Below are positions 42,700-51,654 of a stretch of 64,000 nucleotides of DNA, in pieces. A program made the position numbers and the translations under genes. The notes beneath the pieces are model-generated. The model did not search any database and was not told the DNA's origin. It was given only the letters and a program-made list of their open reading frames with translations. The stretch comes from CAG-826 sp964583155 (GTDB lineage Bacteria; Bacillota_I; Bacilli_A; RFN20; CAG-826). How positions within the stretch are numbered: position 1 is the first letter of the stretch; every line of letters starts with the position of its first letter. The stretch lies in assembly GCA_964583155.1 (NCBI GenBank), contig CAZOUY010000003.1:1-64000 (forward strand), in the 5' to 3' direction.

Positions 42700-43851
42700 T
42701 TACGAACCTACTTTGTGTGTCATAAAGTCGCGAAGGACATTTAAGAGCGCATAATTGACACGAAAGGGAGCGCTCAATTGATTTATTATATTGGACTTAA
42801 GAATACGAATCTTCTTATCAAAGAATGAAGGCAAGATACGATGATCGACCATTTGCTCCTCATTTTTGAAAACAATATGAATATTGTCGTTGCGATGAAA
42901 TAGATCCAAAAGACGTGCGTCATAGGTAGAAAAATATAGTAACGCTCCATAATGATTCACGTGCTTATCTAAGAATAAGCGGATAATATACACAACCGTT
43001 TCATGCTGAAGATATTCTTCAATACCATCGATCATTAAAAGACCACCCGATTGCAGAATGATATGCGTGGATAAATAAACCAAAATACCTCTAATAGTGC
43101 CTAAAGACAAAAAAGACGCCACATCACTCAGCGACATTTTTATTCTTTTGTGACTGGAATCATCAATCCATATCATTTGATCGTCTTCACTTTTCTCAAT
43201 ATATGAAATATTTAAACCAAAGACATGGCAAATAGTTTTGATCACATCTTGATTAACATATTTAATATAATTCAAAATGAGATTTAACATACTTAATTTA
43301 TTATTCGGCTTAATATGAATTATATTAGGTAAATCCAAATCAAGAAACGAAGCAATGGAACGTGTCTTAGATAGAATCTTAATATGTGAAATTAAAGACA
43401 CAAATCGCCCGGTCCATAGATTTTCCATATGCCGCGCTCTGACTCTTTTCATCGATAAGCTTTGCTTTTTGATTTGAACATAATTCTCATTGTTAGTTGT
43501 TCTAATAATATTCGGTGGCCAAATTTCGCAATTATATTTATAAATATTTTCTCTATCAGTAAAGTAAATTTCTAAATCGATTTTCTCTTTGCGGAAGTCC
43601 CATGCACGATAAAGAATTCTTCCTTCTTTAATGCACGCTAAACTAAAATCCAGTAAAGCCAAAATTGTCGATTTTCCACCACCATTTTGTCCCATAAATA
43701 CTTGACATGTTGGCATATATAATTTCCTGCATGCTTCAAGTAACTCTGGATTATTACTTGGTTTTTTACTCGATTGACTAGCGATAAAATCTATCGTAAA
43801 TCCATCCTTCAATTTCCTAAAACCAGTAACACTGATTTTTAAAATAAACAT
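42700..43851 (-). CDS. AAA/ABC-type ATPase (AbiLii/RloA-like, atypical)
   Basis: 383 residues. Begins MFILKISVTGFRKLKD, the opening of RecF/SMC-like P-loop proteins. Walker A GQNGGGKST at 54-62; signature-like SFLSLGTIRGI at 246-256; Walker B LLMID at 271-275. The residue after the Walker B Asp is Gly (DGIEEY), where relatives carry Glu, and the switch position reads FSTYDARLLD with Tyr for the usual His, so hydrolysis may be slow or absent. Relatives include abortive-infection and overcoming-lysogenisation proteins, but no nuclease partner is adjacent. The ribosome binding site is weak. Confidence 0.6.
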   Translation of the reverse strand: MFILKISVTGFRKLKDGFTIDFIASQSSKKPSNNPELLEACRKLYMPTCQVFMGQNGGGKSTILALLDFSLACIKEGRILYRAWDFRKEKIDLEIYFTDRENIYKYNCEIWPPNIIRTTNNENYVQIKKQSLSMKRVRARHMENLWTGRFVSLISHIKILSKTRSIASFLDLDLPNIIHIKPNNKLSMLNLILNYIKYVNQDVIKTICHVFGLNISYIEKSEDDQMIWIDDSSHKRIKMSLSDVASFLSLGTIRGILVYLSTHIILQSGGLLMIDGIEEYLQHETVVYIIRLFLDKHVNHYGALLYFSTYDARLLDLFHRNDNIHIVFKNEEQMVDHRILPSFFDKKIRILKSNIINQLSAPFRVNYALLNVLRDFMTHKVGS

Positions 43852-43919
43852 AAAATATTAAGGCCAAATGACAAACGTTCATTCTCAACACAAGAGTTAA
43901 TATAAATTATTTATGAAAA

Positions 43920-43940
43920 AAAGAGCCTTTTTGGCTCTTT
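43920..43940 (-). terminator. pepT terminator
   Basis: AAAGAGCC / GGCTCTTT with a five-base loop and a T run on the minus strand, ten bases after the pepT stop codon. Confidence 0.88.
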
Positions 43941-43949
43941 AACTCATAT

Positions 43950-45164
43950 CTATTCTTCATGGACAACTGCATTCAGCATTTCAATAATTATCTTTATCAT
44001 CATGCGAAAATCATCAATATCTAAGTATTCTAAAGGACCATGGAAGTTTTCTCCACCCGTTCCTAAATTAGGACAAGGTATCCCTTCAAACGAAAGACGA
44101 GCCCCATCAGTTCCTCCTCTGATTGGTTTTTCGATAGGTGTAATGTTAAATTGGGCCATCGCATTCTTAACCAAAGAAACCAAAGCCGGTTTTTTCATAA
44201 TTTCCGAACGCATATTATAATAGCTATCTACTATGGTACATTCGGCGACATCACCATACCTCCGATTAATTTCCTCAACCGCTTTTTGAAGTATTATTTT
44301 TCTATTTTCAAATAACTGGCGATCGTGATCACGGATAATGAATGATAAAGAGGCCTCACTGACATCACCAGTCATATTGGTTAAATGAAAGAAGCCCTCA
44401 TAATTATCGGTATGCTCTGGTCTTTCTAAAGGCGGAAGCATATTGAAAAGCTCCATAGCGACAATTTGAGCGTTAATCATGCGATTCTTAGCCGATCCGG
44501 GATGGATGCTCTTACCATGGATGAGAACTTTTGCGCTTGCGGCATTGAAGGTCTCATAATTTATTTCTTCAATAGCGCCACCATCGACAGTGTAGGTATA
44601 AGCATCCGGCGCCATCCTCTTATACCATTCATAATCAAAATGATCGGTACCTCTTCCAACCTCTTCATCAGGAGTAAAGCAAACCACGATATTAGGATAA
44701 TTTTGATCGGCGTGATTTAAAACATGCTCAACCACGGACATAATGATCGCGATACCCGATTTATCATCCGCGCCAAGAAGAGTTGTCCCATCGGTAACGA
44801 TTAATCGGTGACCAATTTTATTTTTCAATTCCTCTTTGGATAATTTCAAGTGATTACCAATGGCAATATCTTCATTATTAACTGTTACAATCCGTGGATG
44901 GATATCATGTCCGGGAGCGTCTGGCGAAGTATCCATATGCGAAATCAGACCAATGGTTTTAGAGGATGCATGAGAACCGGCTATATAAGCATACACGTAA
45001 CCATATTCATCCATATGGGCTTCCTTAACACCCAAGCCTTTCAATTCCGCTAATAAATATTCTCCTAATTTCTTTTGCTTTAAAGTGCTTGGAAAAGTCG
45101 AAGAATCTTCTTGCGATTGCGTATCAAACGCGACATATTTTAAAAATCTTTCCACTGCATCCAT
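43950..45164 (-). CDS. pepT: Peptidase T (tripeptide aminopeptidase)
   Basis: 404-residue M20B metallopeptidase that frees the N-terminal residue of tripeptides in the cytoplasm. Two-zinc ligand motifs are SHMDTSPDAPGHD, GTTLLGADDKSG, FTPDEEVGRGTDHFD and the C-terminal GGENFHGPLEYL; RGGTDGARLSFEGIPCPNLG is the dimer-domain signature. AGGAGG precedes ATG. Monocistronic with its own promoter and terminator. Confidence 0.96.
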   Translation of the reverse strand: MDAVERFLKYVAFDTQSQEDSSTFPSTLKQKKLGEYLLAELKGLGVKEAHMDEYGYVYAYIAGSHASSKTIGLISHMDTSPDAPGHDIHPRIVTVNNEDIAIGNHLKLSKEELKNKIGHRLIVTDGTTLLGADDKSGIAIIMSVVEHVLNHADQNYPNIVVCFTPDEEVGRGTDHFDYEWYKRMAPDAYTYTVDGGAIEEINYETFNAASAKVLIHGKSIHPGSAKNRMINAQIVAMELFNMLPPLERPEHTDNYEGFFHLTNMTGDVSEASLSFIIRDHDRQLFENRKIILQKAVEEINRRYGDVAECTIVDSYYNMRSEIMKKPALVSLVKNAMAQFNITPIEKPIRGGTDGARLSFEGIPCPNLGTGGENFHGPLEYLDIDDFRMMIKIIIEMLNAVVHEE

Positions 45165-45213
45165 GCTCTTTTACCTCCTCATCCTTACAAACATCAATTT
45201 AATTACATTGCTA

Positions 45214-45242
45214 ATTGTAAACCTATATATATTTCTTTTCAA
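45214..45242 (-). promoter_or_regulatory. pepT promoter
   Basis: On the minus strand TTGAAA (45237-45242), a 17-base spacer and TACAAT (45214-45219): a near-consensus sigma-A promoter. Confidence 0.75.
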
Positions 45243-45350
45243 AGTTAATGATTAAAAATTTCATTAGATCGATCGTTATCATTTATCATTCATACTTCCC
45301 TCTTAGTAGGCGAAAATCGACGAATTTTTTATAAAAAAATCCTAAAAATA

Positions 45351-45379
45351 TTCACCAAGCAATAGAAAAATGATATACT
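45351..45379 (+). promoter_or_regulatory. yebC-type gene promoter
   Basis: TTCACC (45351-45356), a 17-base spacer and TATACT (45374-45379), with TG one base before it as an extended -10. Confidence 0.65.
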
Positions 45380-45411
45380 TTGTACGATAGATTTATTAAA
45401 GGAGAATATTT

Positions 45412-46128
45412 ATGGGTAGAGCACATGAAGTGCGGGCCGCGAGTATGGCCGCAACAAACGCAAAAAAAACCGCCCTTTATATGAGAGCGTCTAAAGAAAT
45501 TTATATGGCCGCAAGATCGGGAGAACCGGATCCTAATGCAAATCTTGCTTTGCGAGCGGCAATTGAAAAATTCCGTGGTCAAAATATTCCTAAAGATGTA
45601 ATTCAAAGAGCCATCGAAAAAGCTAAAGGCGGATCCACTGAATCCTATATTGCCGGACGATATGAGGGCTATGGTCCTGGAAATGTCGCTTTTATTATCG
45701 ATACCTTAACCGATAACGCAAACCGGGCCTATGTCGAAGTGCGCACTGTCGTCAATAAAAGAGGGGGCCATTTAGGAGCCCCGGGTAGCGTTTCTTTCAA
45801 CTTCGAAGAAAGCGGTGTTTTAGTTTTCAAATCCGATAAGGACCATTCCGAAATCGAAGAACTATTAATAATGAGTGATGTTGATGTCACCGATGTCAGC
45901 AAAGATGATGATGGATATGTTGAAGTTCATGTGACACCTACCGCTCTTAACAGTGCCAAAACTTGTTTAGAAGAAGATGGTGTCAAAGAATTCGAGACCT
46001 GTGAGATTCAAATGCTTCCTAATGACTATGTTGAATTAGCCGGTGAAGAAAAAGATAAAATGCAATCAATGCTCGATATGTTGGATGAATTGGAAGATGT
46101 TCAATCCATTTGGCACAATATGAAATAA
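45412..46128 (+). CDS. YebC/PmpR family protein (YeeI-like)
   Basis: 238 residues, TACO1/YebC family. MGRAHEVRAASMAATNAKKTALYMRASKEIYMAA start, PDPNANLALRAAIEKFR, IPKDVIQRAIEKAKG and RYEGYGPGNVAFIIDTLTDN are diagnostic; three domains span 1-78, 80-130 and 130-238. Older annotation calls it a transcriptional regulator; YebC-type proteins are now linked to translation of difficult stretches such as polyproline. AAGGAG precedes ATG. Monocistronic. Confidence 0.94.
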   Translation: MGRAHEVRAASMAATNAKKTALYMRASKEIYMAARSGEPDPNANLALRAAIEKFRGQNIPKDVIQRAIEKAKGGSTESYIAGRYEGYGPGNVAFIIDTLTDNANRAYVEVRTVVNKRGGHLGAPGSVSFNFEESGVLVFKSDKDHSEIEELLIMSDVDVTDVSKDDDGYVEVHVTPTALNSAKTCLEEDGVKEFETCEIQMLPNDYVELAGEEKDKMQSMLDMLDELEDVQSIWHNMK

Positions 46129-46152
46129 AATCTGGTCTAAGCCAGATTTTTT
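46127..46152. terminator. Terminator after the yebC-type gene (bidirectional)
   Basis: AAAATCTGG / CCAGATTTT with a six-base loop and a T6 run, placed between the convergent yebC-type and esterase genes. Confidence 0.85.
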
Positions 46153-47038
46153 ATTTCTCTAAAATTTCTTTCATAAAAGCCCCTACTCTTTGGAAAGCTA
46201 TCTTTGAAATGGGATTCTGATCGAAAGTAATAAAACGATGATTGGCCATTTTAACTTTCTCATCAAAAAACAAGCTGAAAACCTTAATATTGTGTTCGCT
46301 TAATAAATTAAAATAAGCCAATGATTGCTTTTCATGCAAAGAATCAATTTCTCCACTGCATAATAAAATAGGTGGCAGGTTGTTATTTACATAATTTGTT
46401 GGTGAATATTCTTTTAAAATTTCTAAATAATCACTTTGATTCTCTGAAATAATACCTTTTAGATAGGTTTTGGAATTTTTAAAATCGGTTGATGTAAGCG
46501 CCACTAAATCAAAAGCGCCATAAAAAATAACGCTTCCCTTAATGAATTGAAAATAATCACAATTTTCATAGTAATTATTGGATAATTTATTGATAACTAA
46601 CGAAACTAAATGACCACCCGAGCTATCTCCCATAAGAATAATTTGATCGGGATTACCATTATAAAGCCTAGCGTTTTTTCTTACATAGACAATCGCGCTT
46701 AATACATCATCTTCCATTTCCGGAATAGAATATTTCGGAGAAAGTCGATGATTACAATTGAACACTACCGCTCCTTGATCAGCGATTCTTTTGCAGGTTG
46801 AGCGAAAAATACTTTTATCAAAAGTCATCCATCCGCCACCATGAAAATATATAACACATGGGTATGTATGCTGATTTTTATGATACATAACATCCAATTT
46901 ATGACCTGATTGTTTATCATCAATATAGGAAATATTGAATTTCGTTTTAATGCCCTTAATATGACGATTAAAAGAAGGCAAAAAATGAGCAACAATTGTT
47001 TGACATTTAGCTTTACATTTTAAGGCAAAAATATTCAT
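46151..47038 (-). CDS. Alpha/beta hydrolase (esterase/lipase family)
   Basis: 295-residue cytoplasmic hydrolase of the acetyl-esterase/hormone-sensitive-lipase type. Oxyanion motif HGGGW at 66-70, nucleophile Ser139 in GDSSGGH, acidic residue in CSGEIDSLHE and the last His in MANHRF. A first hydrophobic stretch is short and amphipathic, not a clear signal peptide. Substrate unknown; an acyl or acetyl ester is likely. Co-directional with the aldo-keto reductase 77 bases upstream. Confidence 0.85.
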   Translation of the reverse strand: MNIFALKCKAKCQTIVAHFLPSFNRHIKGIKTKFNISYIDDKQSGHKLDVMYHKNQHTYPCVIYFHGGGWMTFDKSIFRSTCKRIADQGAVVFNCNHRLSPKYSIPEMEDDVLSAIVYVRKNARLYNGNPDQIILMGDSSGGHLVSLVINKLSNNYYENCDYFQFIKGSVIFYGAFDLVALTSTDFKNSKTYLKGIISENQSDYLEILKEYSPTNYVNNNLPPILLCSGEIDSLHEKQSLAYFNLLSEHNIKVFSLFFDEKVKMANHRFITFDQNPISKIAFQRVGAFMKEILEK

Positions 47039-47115
47039 AATACATAGCCTCCTTTTAACATCATGTTAAAACTATAGTGCCATTGTATCATGAATTTACA
47101 TAAAAAAGATGCAGC

Positions 47116-48003
47116 TTATGGTAAAAAATGGCCGCTTCTTCGATAGATTTGGTACCAGTCTTCTTTGCTGAGAGCAATATTTTCGCCATCGAGACATTCC
47201 TGGATATGATGCAAAGATGTTGATCCCGTCACCACCATGATGGTCTTATTTAAGGATAATAAAAAGGCCGTCGCAATCGCGCACTTTGAAGTATCATATT
47301 TTTGAGCATATTCCTCTAAAACTGCATTTAAATTAGGATACTTTTGGATATCGAAGATGTGACCTTCAAAAAAGCCCATTTGGAAAGGACTCCAACATTG
47401 TATTGTTATATTTTCTTTCTTCAAATAAAAATATAAGGAGTCATGCTCTTTGGAAATATTTTGCGATAATGGAACATTAACATACATTGTTTGATCTAGC
47501 ATGGTAGTGTTTCCAAGGCCTAATTGAATCTGATTGTATTTAATCGGTGATTTTAAAGCCATTTTGAGGTATTCTATTTCACTTTCGGAAAAATTAGAAA
47601 CACCAAAGTCTTTAATCAGGCCTAATTCCAATAATTCATTAATAGCTTTGGCGACTTCTTGATTATCCATAAAGATGTCAGGACGATGTAGCAAAAGGCA
47701 ATCTAAATACTGGCATTGTAATCTTTTAAGACTGACTTTGACTCCATCAATGATATGTTGATAGCTTAAATCATAGCCCTTATTTAAAACAATCCCCACT
47801 TTTGTTTGGAGATATATTTTGGATCTTAATTGTGGATTTCTTTTTAAGACACTCCCCAGTAATTCCTCACATTTCCCATTACCATAGATATCCGCTAAAT
47901 CGAAGAAAGTTATGCCTTTAGTCACTGATTTTAAAATCAATTCTTCAACCTCTTCAACTTTCATGTGTTCAATACGCATCAAACCCAATATAATTCTTGA
48001 CAT
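47116..48003 (-). CDS. Aldo/keto reductase (YdhF-like)
   Basis: 295 residues, NAD(P)H-dependent TIM-barrel oxidoreductase. GITFFDLADIYGNGKCEELLG (catalytic Asp and Tyr), QTKVGI (Lys) and CLLLHRPD (His) are the tetrad; IKDFGVSNFSESEIEYL and the C-terminal MVVTGSTSLHHIQECL bind the cofactor. It resembles E. coli YdhF by eye. Substrate unknown. The ribosome binding site is modest. Confidence 0.87.
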   Translation of the reverse strand: MSRIILGLMRIEHMKVEEVEELILKSVTKGITFFDLADIYGNGKCEELLGSVLKRNPQLRSKIYLQTKVGIVLNKGYDLSYQHIIDGVKVSLKRLQCQYLDCLLLHRPDIFMDNQEVAKAINELLELGLIKDFGVSNFSESEIEYLKMALKSPIKYNQIQLGLGNTTMLDQTMYVNVPLSQNISKEHDSLYFYLKKENITIQCWSPFQMGFFEGHIFDIQKYPNLNAVLEEYAQKYDTSKCAIATAFLLSLNKTIMVVTGSTSLHHIQECLDGENIALSKEDWYQIYRRSGHFLP

Positions 48004-48141
48004 AGTTCATTATCACATCCTTTTTTATTCATAAGACGTTTATAATCATTTTATTGCAAACATATTATGTGTAGCAAATTTATTCTCATCTGCTATCCTG
48101 ATCTTTAAATATTTAGAGTAAAACTAAGTAATAATTAAAAC

Positions 48142-48543
48142 TTATCTTTCAAAAGGCTTATTAAACGACCCTATTTCAATAAGATTTCCTTCTGGATCCG
48201 CAATGTAGCACGTCCGTTGTCCCCAAGGCTCAGTGGTTGGTTCTAAAACCGAAGTCGCTCCTTTTGAAACAGCTTTTGTATATTCTTTATCAACTTCTTC
48301 AAAGGTATCAACATATAATGCGATTTCAAAATGTCCATTTAAACCTTTGATATATTCATATTTTCGATTTGTCATTTTTTCAAAATTGTTTCTTCCATAC
48401 AACATGAACAACGTATTATCTTTCACCAGCATAACATTAACTGCATCTTCATCTTCTTTAATATCAAATCCTAAAACATCCCTATAGAACTTAATCATTT
48501 TAGGCATATCATCAACAAATAATCCTACTCCATCAAACCGCAT
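48142..48543 (-). CDS. VOC superfamily (glyoxalase/bleomycin-resistance fold) protein
   Basis: 133 residues, one VOC module pair. MRFDGVGLFVDDMPKMIKFYRDVLGFDI and the ending WGQRTCYIADPEGNLIEIGSF are typical. Metal ligands at E-type positions (for example Glu in NLIEIGSF) suggest a metal-bound active site. The substrate cannot be told from sequence. AAGGAG precedes ATG. Confidence 0.88.
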   Translation of the reverse strand: MRFDGVGLFVDDMPKMIKFYRDVLGFDIKEDEDAVNVMLVKDNTLFMLYGRNNFEKMTNRKYEYIKGLNGHFEIALYVDTFEEVDKEYTKAVSKGATSVLEPTTEPWGQRTCYIADPEGNLIEIGSFNKPFER

Positions 48544-49082
48544 ATATTTTTCTCCTTTTAAAATTGATTATCTATATTTAATTTATCATTAAATATTTTA
48601 CTAACACTGTTATTTATATTACAGCATAAAACATTTAAAAAGCGAGCATGGAAAATAAAAAAGTCATAAATTGTTCATAGCTTTGATACACTTAGACATA
48701 ACCATTCCCTAAAAACTCACTAGTGATTCCGGATACCTGGTATTGCTGCCGTAATTTCCTTATCAGTTTTCTTCTTTTATTATGCTAATTGTAATAATTT
48801 TTAAGATTGGTAGTCGCATTTTAATATTTGATAAAATCAAGGGGATTGATCTATACAGAATTTATTAATTTCAAAAGAAAGAAGGAGTAGTACTTAAAAT
48901 AATTTTTATTTGTCGAAAATCATTAAACAATAGAACAATTGTAAATACTAACTTTTTTGTCTATTAAAGGACTTGAAACTACAATACTTATTTTGATGAC
49001 AAAGGAATTCCCGGAGCCCCTATGGCAATATAAAATGCTATAATATAATCTCTATAAACTGAAATTCAAAGGAGGATAATGA
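48544..49082. other. Gene-free stretch between VOC and Nudix genes
   Basis: About 540 AT-rich bases. It holds the minus-strand ribosome binding site of the VOC gene at its left end and the Nudix promoter at its right end. A 30-codon open stretch on the minus strand around 48690-48780 has no start or recognisable homology. No tRNA, repeat or mobile element seen. Confidence 0.5.
49036..49044 (+). promoter_or_regulatory. Nudix gene promoter (extended -10)
   Basis: TGC-TATAAT, a perfect extended -10 box 38 bases before the start codon; no clear -35. Confidence 0.6.
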
Positions 49083-49511
49083 ATGGTCGAAGTAAATTTT
49101 TATGACGAAATTGATGATAGCTTATTGAAATTCGCCGTAATAATTGCCAAAACAGACAATAAATGGGTGTTTTGTAAACATAGAGAGCGTGAAACATACG
49201 AGATTCCGGGCGGTCGCAGAGAAAATGGTGAGTATATCTTAGATACTGCGAAACGAGAGTTGTATGAAGAAACAGGTGCCTTGGAATACAGCATAAAACC
49301 TATTTGTGTATATTCCGTCACCACCCCAGATAAGTTTGATGGTAAAGAAAGTTATGGTATGCTTTACTTTGCAAATATTCTATCCTTTGAAAATGAATTG
49401 CATAATGAAATTGAAAGAATTCTCATTACGGAACAACTTGTAAAAGACTGGACATACCCGTTGATTCAACCAAAGCTGATCGAAGAAGCAAGGCGTAGAG
49501 GGCATCTATAA
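49083..49511 (+). CDS. Nudix hydrolase
   Basis: 142 residues with a complete Nudix box at about 44-66: G44, E50, R58, E59, E62, E63 and G65 (PGGRRENGE ... AKRELYEETGA). It hydrolyses a nucleoside diphosphate linked to some other group; the substrate is not predictable. AAAGGAGG lies seven bases before ATG. Monocistronic, surrounded by long intergenic regions, which with its position between unrelated genes could reflect acquisition. Confidence 0.9.
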   Translation: MVEVNFYDEIDDSLLKFAVIIAKTDNKWVFCKHRERETYEIPGGRRENGEYILDTAKRELYEETGALEYSIKPICVYSVTTPDKFDGKESYGMLYFANILSFENELHNEIERILITEQLVKDWTYPLIQPKLIEEARRRGHL

Positions 49512-49829
49512 CCTTCAATTCGAATAATGGTTTGAGATATTCCTAACAAGCTAAAATCTCTCTTATTGTTGCTAACAGAAACGAGTGATTTTTACGGAAA
49601 GGGTTTCTCTTTCCTATGCTTGCTGAGAAACTTTTTACAAAGACTTATTAGACGTTTTAAAACCATTAAACCAATTAAAAATAATGAAAATGTGCAATAT
49701 AAGGTGCACCAATACAAGCAAAGTAATGTTAAACGCCGGATGTAATCTACTCTTTTTACACAAGAAATTGGATGCGTACTTATGATAAATAAAAAGGCTC
49801 GACAACAAATCGAACCTGACTTTTAAATA
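49512..49829. other. Gene-free stretch between Nudix and tmRNA genes
   Basis: 318 bases. GTTTCTC (49603-49609) and GAGAAAC (49625-49631) followed by T5 may end the Nudix transcript. The tmRNA terminator lies at the right end. Nothing else is recognised. Confidence 0.5.
49790..49817 (-). terminator. tmRNA terminator
   Basis: On the minus strand AGGTTCGA / TCGAGCCT (one mismatch) with a seven-base loop, followed by TTTTTATTT, 13 bases after the tmRNA CCA end. Confidence 0.75.
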
Positions 49830-50208
49830 TGGTGGATCTGACGGGAATTGAACCCGTGTCCAAAGATGGCCCCACTTTAGTATCTACAGTTTAGTTGATG
49901 CTTTAATTTAATCTAGGGCGGAGGATCAACGCTCCTTAGCTAGACGTGAATATCATTTTTTCATCATCCATTTATATTCATCATAGATGCCTATTCTTTC
50001 GTTATGACACTCACCCTAAGCGTAAAAGAATAAGACCTTAGGAAGCGCGCTGCCCATTATTGAAAATAATGGAAGACTAATAACGTCTGCTAATTAAGCA
50101 GCAGCGAAAGATAAATTTCTGTTGCCAGATATTTTTTTGTTGGTGATAACGTCACCGCTCGACTGCAACTAAAGCCAAACACATCCCTGTCGAACCCAAG
50201 ACAGACCC
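49830..50208 (-). ncRNA. ssrA: Transfer-messenger RNA (tmRNA)
   Basis: One-piece tmRNA of about 379 bases. The 5' end GGGTCTG pairs with CAGATCC at the 3' end (seven pairs, one G-U), and the CCA end is encoded. The conserved GGTTCGACAGGGAT near the 5' end and the T arm GGGTTCAATTCCC are present. The tag frame reads GNRNLSFAAA and TAA (50126-50094), with GGC as likely resume codon after an A-rich stretch (AAAAAAATATCT), placed as in E. coli. With the Ala carried by tmRNA the tag would be AGNRNLSFAAA. It rescues stalled ribosomes with SmpB. Confidence 0.96.
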
Positions 50209-50229
50209 AGATGCTTTAAGCATTACTAT

Positions 50230-50257
50230 ATTATCATACCATTTAATAGAAAATCAA
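50230..50257 (-). promoter_or_regulatory. ssrA promoter
   Basis: On the minus strand TTGATT (50252-50257), a 16-base spacer and GATAAT (50230-50235). A small palindrome ATGCTT-T-AAGCAT (50211-50223) follows in the short pre-tmRNA leader. Confidence 0.5.
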
Positions 50258-50273
50258 TACAAAACTAGGCTAT

Positions 50274-51473
50274 TTAGCAATTATGACGATAAGTTTTGGC
50301 TAAACCGCCTTGTGAGGTCTCTTTATATCTCTTATTTAAATCCGATCCTGTTTCAAACATTGTTGTAATCACAGTATCGAGGGTGATCTTCTGATGTTGA
50401 AAATCCAATAAATCATTCAATGTCGCTACCTCGAGAGCGCGTAGAGCGGCAATAGCGTTTCTTTCAATGCACGGAATTTGAACATACCCTGAAATAGGAT
50501 CACAAGTTAAACCTAAGTGATGCTCTAATGCTATTTCAGCAGCCTGCTCTATTTGATAGATATTATTGCCTAATAAATAGCTAACGAGAACAGAGCCCAT
50601 AGCACAGGCGGTACCAATTTCCGCTTGACATCCGCATTCTGCACCACTTATCGAGGCATTTTGTTTAACAAGATTACCAATGAGACCCGAAATTAGCATT
50701 CCTTTAAGCACCTCTTGATGATCATATCCGATATCTTCCATATAGTGAATCACCGCTGGTAAAACTCCGCTTGATCCACAAGTAGGAGCGGTCACAACTT
50801 CCGCTCCGCTCGCATTTTCTTCGCTAGCGGCAAAAGCATAGGCGCTTAAAAGCCTTTTTTCTTTTCGATCAATCGTTTCATCGGCGTCTTGATTAATGTA
50901 AATGCTATATGCTTTTCTCTTGACACGTAATGTTCCCGGCAAAACACCTTGCTTCTGTAGGCCATTTTGGATAGTTGCCATCATGACCTGATAGCATTTT
51001 TCCATATATTCCAGGATACTGGGATCTTCATGTGCCAAAATATAATCGAGTAAAGACCAATTATTTTGCTTACATGTTTCCTTTATTTCTTCATAATTCT
51101 TTTCTAAATACAATTCTTGCTCATCGACAACGTCTTCTCCCTTTATGGCAATCGAACCCCCACCAATGGAATATATTTCTTCTTCTCCGATTAGAAGATG
51201 GTTCCGAAAAGCGCGGAAAATCATCGCATTAGGATGTTTTTTCTCGTTTTCGTCAGAATAAATTGCAAAATTGATATTTTTAAATGTTTTTTCTAATATC
51301 AATTGCGTTAAATGGCCTTCGCCTGTTGCGGCTAGAGAGCCATACAAAACCACTTCAACCATATCGGTCTCAGGGTATTTATTCAAAATATATAAAGCGG
51401 CCTTTTTAGGCCCCATTGTATGACTGCTAGAAGGACCATTACCAATCTTATATAAAGCTTTAATTGATTTCAT
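50274..51473 (-). CDS. sdaA: L-serine ammonia-lyase (L-serine dehydratase), iron-sulfur type
   Basis: 399-residue fused beta-alpha enzyme that splits L-serine to pyruvate and ammonia. GPSSSHTMGPKKAA is the beta-domain signature; the alpha domain has APTCGSSGVLPAV, GAECGCQAEIG and LTCDPISGYVQIPCIERNA, which supply Cys ligands for the [4Fe-4S] cluster. An in-frame GTG three codons upstream is part of the AAGGTGG Shine-Dalgarno, so ATG at 51473 is chosen. Serine fermentation to pyruvate fits an anaerobe with hydrogenase. Confidence 0.94.
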   Translation of the reverse strand: MKSIKALYKIGNGPSSSHTMGPKKAALYILNKYPETDMVEVVLYGSLAATGEGHLTQLILEKTFKNINFAIYSDENEKKHPNAMIFRAFRNHLLIGEEEIYSIGGGSIAIKGEDVVDEQELYLEKNYEEIKETCKQNNWSLLDYILAHEDPSILEYMEKCYQVMMATIQNGLQKQGVLPGTLRVKRKAYSIYINQDADETIDRKEKRLLSAYAFAASEENASGAEVVTAPTCGSSGVLPAVIHYMEDIGYDHQEVLKGMLISGLIGNLVKQNASISGAECGCQAEIGTACAMGSVLVSYLLGNNIYQIEQAAEIALEHHLGLTCDPISGYVQIPCIERNAIAALRALEVATLNDLLDFQHQKITLDTVITTMFETGSDLNKRYKETSQGGLAKTYRHNC

Positions 51474-51552
51474 TACAACCACCTTACTTTCTTTTTTATT
51501 ATATCATCACTCTCTCTTTTCGCTGCTTTTTTTCTTCTAAAAAGAAGAAATC

Positions 51553-51581
51553 TTGAAAGTGTTCTTATTTTCTCTTATAAT
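51553..51581 (+). promoter_or_regulatory. Promoter of the 51.6-55.6 kb membrane cluster
   Basis: TTGAAA (51553-51558), 17 bases, TATAAT (51576-51581): strong sigma-A promoter about 70 bases before the first gene of the cluster. Confidence 0.78.
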
Positions 51582-51654
51582 ATTTAAAGATTACTTATAT
51601 TAATATAAGCATGACTCTCAAGATTTTGATATCTAAAATGAAAGGAACTGAACT

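Noticed and set aside
45352..45606. An 84-codon minus-strand open frame opposite the yebC-type gene
   Set aside because: It overlaps the yebC-type promoter and N-terminus and lacks a binding site.
48690..48790. A decayed gene in the 540-base gap
   Set aside because: The open stretch is about 30 codons with stops on both sides, no start and no recognisable similarity.
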